Shown here: piece after piece, positions 59,932-64,000 of the stretch
How the letters are laid out: every line of letters starts with the position of its first letter
How positions within the stretch are numbered: the stretch's first letter is position 1
DNA from: Pseudomonas sp. LS1212
GTDB taxonomy: Bacteria > Pseudomonadota > Gammaproteobacteria > Pseudomonadales > Pseudomonadaceae
Direction of reading: 5' to 3'
Assembly (NCBI RefSeq): GCF_024741815.1
Contig: NZ_CP102951.1
Location: 1,999,001-2,063,000, forward strand
Length of the DNA stretch: 64,000 nt
Notes under the pieces: generated by a model
Databases searched by the model: none
Told to the model about the DNA's origin: nothing
What the model saw: only the letters and a program-made list of their open reading frames with translations
Program-made: the position numbers and the translations under genes

Positions 59932-60879
59932 CTATCGGCTTGGTTCCTGTTCTCGCGGGGTATCCGTGCAGGTCTCCAGGGGTTCGGCCTTGCGCTTGCC
60001 CTTGAGCTCACTGACGATCACCGCCGCCACGATCAGCACTGCACCAAACAGTGCAATCCCCGGCAGGCGTTCGCCGGCGATTCGCCCGACGATCCCGGCC
60101 CAGACCGGTTCGCCGGCATAGATCAGGGTTGCCCGGGTCGGCGATACGGATTTCTGCGCCCAGTTCATCGCCACCTGGATCACCGCGCTCATCGCGCCCA
60201 GGCCCACGGCGCTGAGCAACAACAGCCAGGAGAAGTCCGGCAGGCGTTCCTGGGTTGGCACCACCATCATGAATGACAGGGCCGAAGCGGTGGCCAATTG
60301 CACCACAGTGACCCGGCGCACATCGACCTTGCCGGCATAATTGCTGATCAGGATGATCTCGGCGGCGATTGCCACGGCACTGACCAGGGTGGCGATTTCA
60401 CCCGGGCTGAAGCTGATCGAACTGCCGCTGGGACCTGCCACCAGCATCAAGCCGGCAAAGGCCAGGCCGATCCCCAGGCTTGGCATCAAGCCGGGCCGGC
60501 GCCCCAGGATCAGCCATTGCAGCAATGGCACGAAGGGCACATAGAGCGCGGTAATGAAGGCCGACTGGCTGCTGGTGATGGTTTGCAGGCCGACGGTCTG
60601 CAGGCCATAGCCGAGCATGATGGAGGCACCGATGAAGACCCCGGCCTTGAGCTCGGTCAGGGTCAGCCCCGGCAGTGATTTGAGGGAGAACAGCCCGACG
60701 AACAATGCGGCGGCGGCAAAGCGCAGGCCGACGAAGAACATCGGCCCGCTGACCGTCATCACGTTATGGACCAGCAGAAAGGTCCCGCCCCACAGCATGG
60801 TGATGAACACCAATACCAGTTCGGCTTTGCTCAGACGGATGTTCATGGGGAAACGCTGTGAGGTGTTCACCGGATTCAT
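59932..60879 (-). CDS. DMT/EamA-family exporter
   Basis: 315 residues from ATG 60879; starts at 60891 and 60846 are equally weak in ribosome sites. Ten hydrophobic helices arranged as two EamA halves: V-L-V-F-I-T-M-L-W-G-G-T-F-L in helix 1, and A-Q-K-S-V-S-P-T-R-A-T-L-I-Y-A-G-E-P-V-W-A near the end. Members export amino acids, metabolites or drugs. It is transcribed away from an XRE-cupin regulator across twin palindromes, the usual layout of a metabolite exporter under a dedicated repressor. Confidence 0.88.
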   Translation of the reverse strand: MNPVNTSQRFPMNIRLSKAELVLVFITMLWGGTFLLVHNVMTVSGPMFFVGLRFAAAALFVGLFSLKSLPGLTLTELKAGVFIGASIMLGYGLQTVGLQTITSSQSAFITALYVPFVPLLQWLILGRRPGLMPSLGIGLAFAGLMLVAGPSGSSISFSPGEIATLVSAVAIAAEIILISNYAGKVDVRRVTVVQLATASALSFMMVVPTQERLPDFSWLLLLSAVGLGAMSAVIQVAMNWAQKSVSPTRATLIYAGEPVWAGIVGRIAGERLPGIALFGAVLIVAAVIVSELKGKRKAEPLETCTDTPREQEPSR

Positions 60880-60924
60880 GGCCTTGCGCATGGAGTGAGG
60901 TCGACGCACAATGCGCCAAAGTGG

Positions 60925-60936
60925 GCAGTATACTGC
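60925..60936. promoter_or_regulatory. Operator 1, GCAGTATACTGC
   Basis: A perfect 12-bp palindrome in the divergent region between the exporter and the XRE-cupin gene. A second, slightly imperfect copy lies 29 bp away centre to centre, close to three helical turns. Likely binding sites of the adjacent regulator. Confidence 0.6.
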
Positions 60937-60953
60937 GCAAACCCTATCAGTGA

Positions 60954-60965
60954 GCAATATAGTGC
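60954..60965. promoter_or_regulatory. Operator 2, GCAATATAGTGC
   Basis: Near-palindrome with the same GCAnTATAnTGC pattern as operator 1. It overlaps the proposed GTG start of the regulator gene, so binding could block initiation (autorepression). Confidence 0.55.
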
Positions 60966-61525
60966 ACAAAGATCCAGCCCAAAGAGCTTCGGTACTCCAA
61001 CACGTCAGCCACAATGTGCGACGCCTGCGCCATATTGCCGAGATGAGCCAAAGTGCGCTGGCGGAAAAGTCCGGGGTCAGCCGCCGGATGCTGGTAGCCA
61101 TCGAGGCGGGAGAAAAAAACGTCAGTCTCACCACCCTCGACCGGGTGGCCGAGGCGCTGGACGTGGCCTTCACCGACTTGATCAAGGCCCCGGACAATCG
61201 CGACCCAAGCCGCATCAATGAGCTGGCCTGGGCAGGTATCCATCCCGGCAGCAAAGCGGTGCTGCTGGGCAGTGCCGTGGCCAGTAGTGAAGTGGAATTG
61301 TGGGAATGGCGGTTGGAGCCCGGCGAGATTTACGCCGCCGAAGCAGACCCCGATGGCTGGAGCGAGCAGCTTTATGTGTTCGAGGGCTGCCTGACGCTGG
61401 TGGTCGAGGACCAGGAGCAACGACTGGAAACGGGCGAATTCATTGTGTTCACCAGCAACCGGACACACGCCTATCGCAATGATGGGTCGGTGGCGACGCG
61501 ATTTATCCGCAATGTGGTGATTTGA
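60962..61525 (+). CDS. XRE-cupin regulator beside the DMT exporter
   Basis: 187 residues from GTG 60962 (V-H-K-D-P-A-Q-R-A); the ATG at 60911 would place the operators inside the coding region and is less likely. Residues 15-70 form the helix-turn-helix (M-S-Q-S-A-L-A-E-K-S-G-V-S-R-R-M-L-V-A-I-E). Residues 105-185 are a cupin with H-A-Y-R-N-D-G near the end. The twin palindromes suggest autoregulation plus control of the exporter. The ligand would be the exported metabolite. Confidence 0.87.
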   Translation: MHKDPAQRASVLQHVSHNVRRLRHIAEMSQSALAEKSGVSRRMLVAIEAGEKNVSLTTLDRVAEALDVAFTDLIKAPDNRDPSRINELAWAGIHPGSKAVLLGSAVASSEVELWEWRLEPGEIYAAEADPDGWSEQLYVFEGCLTLVVEDQEQRLETGEFIVFTSNRTHAYRNDGSVATRFIRNVVI

Positions 61526-61592
61526 ACTGGTCGGGGGAACCCGGCCAGCGGCGCGTAATCGCCAGTAGGTTGTCTGATAGCTCGAAACATCG

Positions 61593-61630
61593 AAGCCCCT
61601 GCACAATGCGCATCGTACAGGGGCTTTGTA
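61593..61630 (+). terminator. Terminator after XRE-cupin gene
   Basis: AAGCCCCTG and CAGGGGCTT pair over a loop that can itself fold around ATGCGCAT. TTGTATT follows on the plus strand. It lies between convergent genes; it may act in both directions. Confidence 0.75.
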
Positions 61631-61668
61631 TTACTTCAGCCGTATCACGGCAGGAAGCGCAACGCTCT

Positions 61669-62103
61669 TCAGCGAATGCTCTCGATGCTGCCCTTGTTGC
61701 CTGTCACTTTCACATCGACTTTCTTGAAGATCAGGTAGTTCTGTACGGACACTTCATAGCGCGGCGCAACGATCAGGTCGGCGTTCGAGCTTTTGACGGC
61801 CTTGTAGGCGGCTGCAGCCTTGGCGGAGGACACTGGATCGGGCAGGCTGAAGCCACCGCTGGGGGCGCCGCCGTAGCTCACGCCGTCAGCGAATTGATTG
61901 TCGCCACCCAGGTTCAGGAAGCCGAACAGTATGTTGCTCGAAGACTGGCCGGTAATGGTTTCGCCGACAGCGACCTTGGCTTTCAGGTCGGCGCTTACGG
62001 TGCCCGCGATAGGTGCGATCGGCTGGCTTACGTTATGGCTCATGCAACCACTGGTGGTGACGATGACTGCAACGATAGCGGCGGGCAACCATAGCTTTTT
62101 CAT
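61669..62103 (-). CDS. Small lipoprotein, 144 aa
   Basis: ATG 62103 with AAGGAGC upstream. The signal has lipobox T-S-G-C (Cys20) after a hydrophobic stretch, followed by M-S. The mature part contains V-G-E-T-I-T-G-Q-S-S-S-N-I-L-F-G-F-L and A-D-L-I-V-A-P-R-Y-E-V, a pattern I associate with small envelope lipoproteins in proteobacteria but cannot name. Likely outer-membrane anchored. Monocistronic. Confidence 0.82.
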   Translation of the reverse strand: MKKLWLPAAIVAVIVTTSGCMSHNVSQPIAPIAGTVSADLKAKVAVGETITGQSSSNILFGFLNLGGDNQFADGVSYGGAPSGGFSLPDPVSSAKAAAAYKAVKSSNADLIVAPRYEVSVQNYLIFKKVDVKVTGNKGSIESIR

Positions 62104-62224
62104 GTGTAGCTCCTTGTGTTACGACTTATTTATTTACAGCGGCGAAACTCTAAACATCTGATTGTTTTGTTGATGTCGGACGATTCGGATTTGAGTGAGC
62201 GATTTTGGTGTCGTAGTGAGTAGG

Positions 62225-62440
62225 ATCTGCTTCATTGGGGCGGCTCTCGGTTTTCAGCATCAGCGGTGGCACTGCCGAAATCAGCCCGGCCTTGGCCAGT
62301 CGCGAAGTGCCATGCCGGCCGATATAGCGGGCCACTTCACCACCCCCGGTGGAAAACCCGAACAGAATCACGTCCTTGAAATTCAGCGTTTCGATCAGCT
62401 CGGCCAGATCGTCGGGGGTCGGTGGGAAAGCGATGAAAAG
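62225..62440 (-). pseudogene. Central fragment of a chloroperoxidase-type alpha/beta hydrolase
   Basis: The frame reads D-D-L-A-E-L-I-E-T-L-N-F-K-D-V, then L-F-G-F-S-T-G-G-G-E-V-A-R-Y-I and A-G-L-I-S-A-V-P-P-L-M. The nucleophile elbow G-F-S-T-G-G (Ser) is that of cofactor-free haloperoxidase-like hydrolases. Both ends are lost: homology stops near 62425 and near 62240, after which unrelated codons run to a stop at 62150. About 60 of 275 residues remain. Debris of a once functional esterase. Confidence 0.75.
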
Positions 62441-62829
62441 CGTGAGACGGGTTCAGGTTAGCGGACGCTTCAGATGTTCACCGGACTTGCCCCCAGCGAT
62501 TACCGTCGTCGCTATGGCGTGGCGGCGCTGGCGCGGTCTTCGGTGAGTAGCCAGGCCTGAATGCTGCCTGCAATCAACTGTTTGTGTGCCAACAGTGATT
62601 CCGCCCTGGCGGCAGCTGCTACAGAGAATGAGTGATGCCAAACCGGTGTTTCATTCGATGCCCGGCTCCAGCAACTGCGGCTGAAACGGTAGGCGGTTCG
62701 CAGTGGCTGGTCGAGGCGTAGCGAACAGCAATACTCACTATCGAGCAGGATGATTTTTTCGAGAGAAGCGGGCGCTGTAGCCTTTGTTCAGCACTGAATC
62801 ATTCAGGACTGAGAGCACTGGAGGCTTTC
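62441..62829. other. Gene-free stretch inside the right-hand debris field
   Basis: No convincing gene in about 390 bp. A single REP half-arm (GCGGCAGCTGCTACA, 62609-62623) of the type B family is present without a partner. A minus-strand frame near 62540-62600 (Q-L-I-A-G-S-I-Q-A-W) is open but not recognised. Confidence 0.4.
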
Positions 62830-63099
62830 ATGAATCGCATGCTCGCCACCGCACTGTTGATTGCCATGACCATACTCGCCGGCTGTGCCAGCGGGCCTGG
62901 GCCGGAGTCGCGGCGCCATACTGCCGAGGAAACTCGTCAACTGGCGCTGGAGGCCTTGAACCGTCGCGGGTTGTCTTTCGACGAGTACCATCGGCTCAAA
63001 GCCCAACTGCAACGCGAACAGCCTCAGGCTTATGGTTTCGAAGGCATGGGCCAGGTGAATGCCGAACGCGCGCAGGTCACCCATGGTCGTCAAGGTTGA
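62830..63099 (+). CDS. Very small lipoprotein, 89 aa
   Basis: ATG 62830 with TGGAGG 7 nt upstream. Lipobox L-A-G-C at Cys19 after a good hydrophobic core. The mature 70 residues are polar and helical (T-A-E-E-T-R-Q-L-A-L-E-A-L-N-R-R-G, then Y-H-R-L-K-A-Q-L-Q-R-E). No domain recognised; possibly an envelope scaffold or stress lipoprotein. Its stop lies 7 nt from the convergent hydrolase fragment. Confidence 0.75.
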   Translation: MNRMLATALLIAMTILAGCASGPGPESRRHTAEETRQLALEALNRRGLSFDEYHRLKAQLQREQPQAYGFEGMGQVNAERAQVTHGRQG

Positions 63100-63105
63100 T
63101 CGCCC

Positions 63106-63403
63106 TCAGGAGTACCAGGGCGAGTGATGCGGGTATTTGTCCAGCCGCGCACCGATCACCATCTCGCTGACCCAGGCGCTCAGTATCGAACTGTAGGCCT
63201 TCTGGCTGATGCCGGAGGACAGGCCATGATCGGCGCCATCGACGATGCGATGGGTCAGCGAATGGGCGCTGACGAACGCCGAGCGATAACTCATCAAGGT
63301 GGCGTGCGGCACATAGTCATCCTGCTCGGACTCCACCAGCAGAACGTCCCCGGCGAATTCGGCGCAGGCTGCCAGCGCACGGTTGTCGGCCGCGCTTGGC
63401 GAA
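63106..63403 (-). pseudogene. C-terminal part of an alpha/beta hydrolase, fused to DUF3182
   Basis: The frame ending at 63106 reads A-D-N-R-A-L-A-A-C-A-E-F-A-G-D-V-L-L-V-E-S-E-Q-D, then V-P-H and R-I-V-D-G-A-D-H-G-L-S, the acid and histidine region of alpha/beta hydrolases (V-E-S-E-x-D and D-G-A-D-H). The nucleophile half is missing. It starts abruptly where a DUF3182 gene ends. About 95 residues remain, and an ATG at 63408 gives no proper binding site. Confidence 0.72.
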
Positions 63404-63742
63404 CTCATCGGTCCAACCTTCAGGCGAGGTCGCGTAGGCAGGCAGCGGGTGGGAAATAGCCTTGGTCGCCATATAGGGCTGACTGATCATGCCACCGAAG
63501 AAATCTTCCATCGATTCGATGCCCAGCTTGCGGTAGCGCTCAGGGCCGATCAACGTATCGGTCGGCAGGTAGTACAGGTTGCCTTTGGCTGCGGCACGGT
63601 CTTTTTCTTCGATCACTTCAGTGCCCAGCGATTTCGCCAGGCGCGCCGCGAGGTTCTGATGCACGACGCGTTCGTGGGGAGGCGTCGGGGCTCGTGCGTC
63701 AAGCAGAACTACGCCGGCCTTGGCTGCATTGGAACGGGGCAT
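63404..63742 (-). pseudogene. N-terminal part of a DUF3182 gene, truncated by a deletion
   Basis: From ATG 63742 the frame encodes G-V-V-L-L-D-A-R-A-P-T-P-P-H-E-R, then Y-Y-L-P-T-D-T-L-I-G, D-F-F-G-G-M-I and T-K-A-I-S-H-P-L-P. I recognise this as the DUF3182 family, ATP-grasp-like proteins of unknown role. About 113 of roughly 370 residues remain. After W-T-D-E-F-A the frame runs out of the family and, in another frame, continues as an alpha/beta hydrolase tail. A deletion has joined two genes that were probably neighbours. Confidence 0.72.
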
Positions 63743-64000
63743 GAGCGAATTCCTTGGTCCGGTTCAAGATGCCTTCACAGGTTCTGAAAGACACCCATAC
63801 CCGGAAGTTCAGCGGGGCTGATGAATGGCGGAGCGTCTTTATGCTGTTTATGGAATATAAGTATGAAAATTAATAATTAAAAGATCTATGCGGTGTCGTG
63901 CACTATGGCGTGACTGAAATGGAAGTCTTTTTCCGACACGAACTTAGGAAACGTCTGCTTCTAAAGGCAGCGACGCCCAGAGAGTCTTACACCATGAAAA
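63743..64000. other. Right-end stretch, no gene identified
   Basis: AT-rich around 63840-63885. An ATG at 63994, with AGAGAG 13 nt earlier, could begin a gene that leaves the window, but only two codons are visible. No terminator or repeat recognised. Confidence 0.35.

Noticed and set aside
63994..64000. Possible gene start ATG AAA at the right edge
   Set aside because: Only two codons are visible and no strong ribosome site; cannot be supported.
1..64000. CRISPR arrays, tRNA/rRNA genes, prophage or integrase genes
   Set aside because: No regularly spaced short repeats, no tRNA-like cloverleaf or rRNA sequence and no phage structural or integrase motifs were seen on reading both strands.

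Overview
The window looks like a chromosomal segment of a fluorescent-group Pseudomonas, closest in character to P. putida/P. fluorescens. The evidence is a GC-rich, G/C-ending codon style, a pqqA/pqqB start, two families of Pseudomonas-type REP doublets, a DUF1652 gene, a MuxABC-OpmB-type RND operon, a MucR-type MHYT-GGDEF-EAL protein and a broad-specificity periplasmic alanine-racemase homologue. No rRNA, tRNA, CRISPR array or prophage was seen.

Layout. 1-282: leftward pqqA-pqqB, with an attenuator-like hairpin between them. 283-1884: a debris field with an IS5-like transposase remnant and truncated citE, maoC and lysR copies. 1885-7292: DoxX protein, a 68-residue protein, a possible CAP-domain tail, and a leftward polyamine-type set (periplasmic binding protein, class III aminotransferase, LuxR regulator), then a lipoprotein. 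7441-11513: enoyl-CoA hydratase divergent from a marR-emrA-emrB operon. 11523-16997: XRE-cupin regulator, two-domain flavin/Fe-S oxidoreductase, orphan binding protein, class II aldolase and TetR regulator, probably one catabolic unit. 17108-22487: response regulator, periplasmic sensor protein and hybrid kinase (TorR/TorS-like), then an amino-acid permease preceded by a possible leader ORF. 22881-32530: a tightly packed seven-gene catabolic operon combining an acyl-CoA module (hydratase, dehydrogenase, ligase) with a 2-ketoarginine-type module (ThDP decarboxylase, periplasmic racemase, aminotransferase, aldehyde dehydrogenase), bounded by an Rrf2 regulator.

33295-39129: an oligopeptide/nickel-type ABC importer with a fused double ATPase and a flavodoxin-fold reductase. 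39135-42562: a sugar MFS transporter divergent from a phosphoglucose isomerase gene, across an AT-richer intergenic region with a repeated GATTAATC element. 42743-45981: HAAAP permease, hypothetical protein, DUF1652 protein and thiol peroxidase. 46152-55118: the four-gene RND efflux operon. 55203-57320: MucR-like protein. 57507-59766: the valine-pathway pair isobutyryl-CoA dehydrogenase and 3-hydroxyisobutyryl-CoA hydrolase. 59932-61525: DMT exporter divergent from an XRE-cupin regulator with twin palindromes. 61669-64000: lipoproteins and a second debris field, where a DUF3182 gene start is joined to an alpha/beta-hydrolase tail.

The most interesting unit is 22.9-32.5 kb. The gene set suggests racemisation, transamination, decarboxylation and oxidation of a basic amino acid to a guanidino (or amino) acid, followed by CoA activation and a beta-oxidation-like attack on the acid. 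This is an inference from gene content. All functional calls rest on motif recognition by eye; no database search was run.
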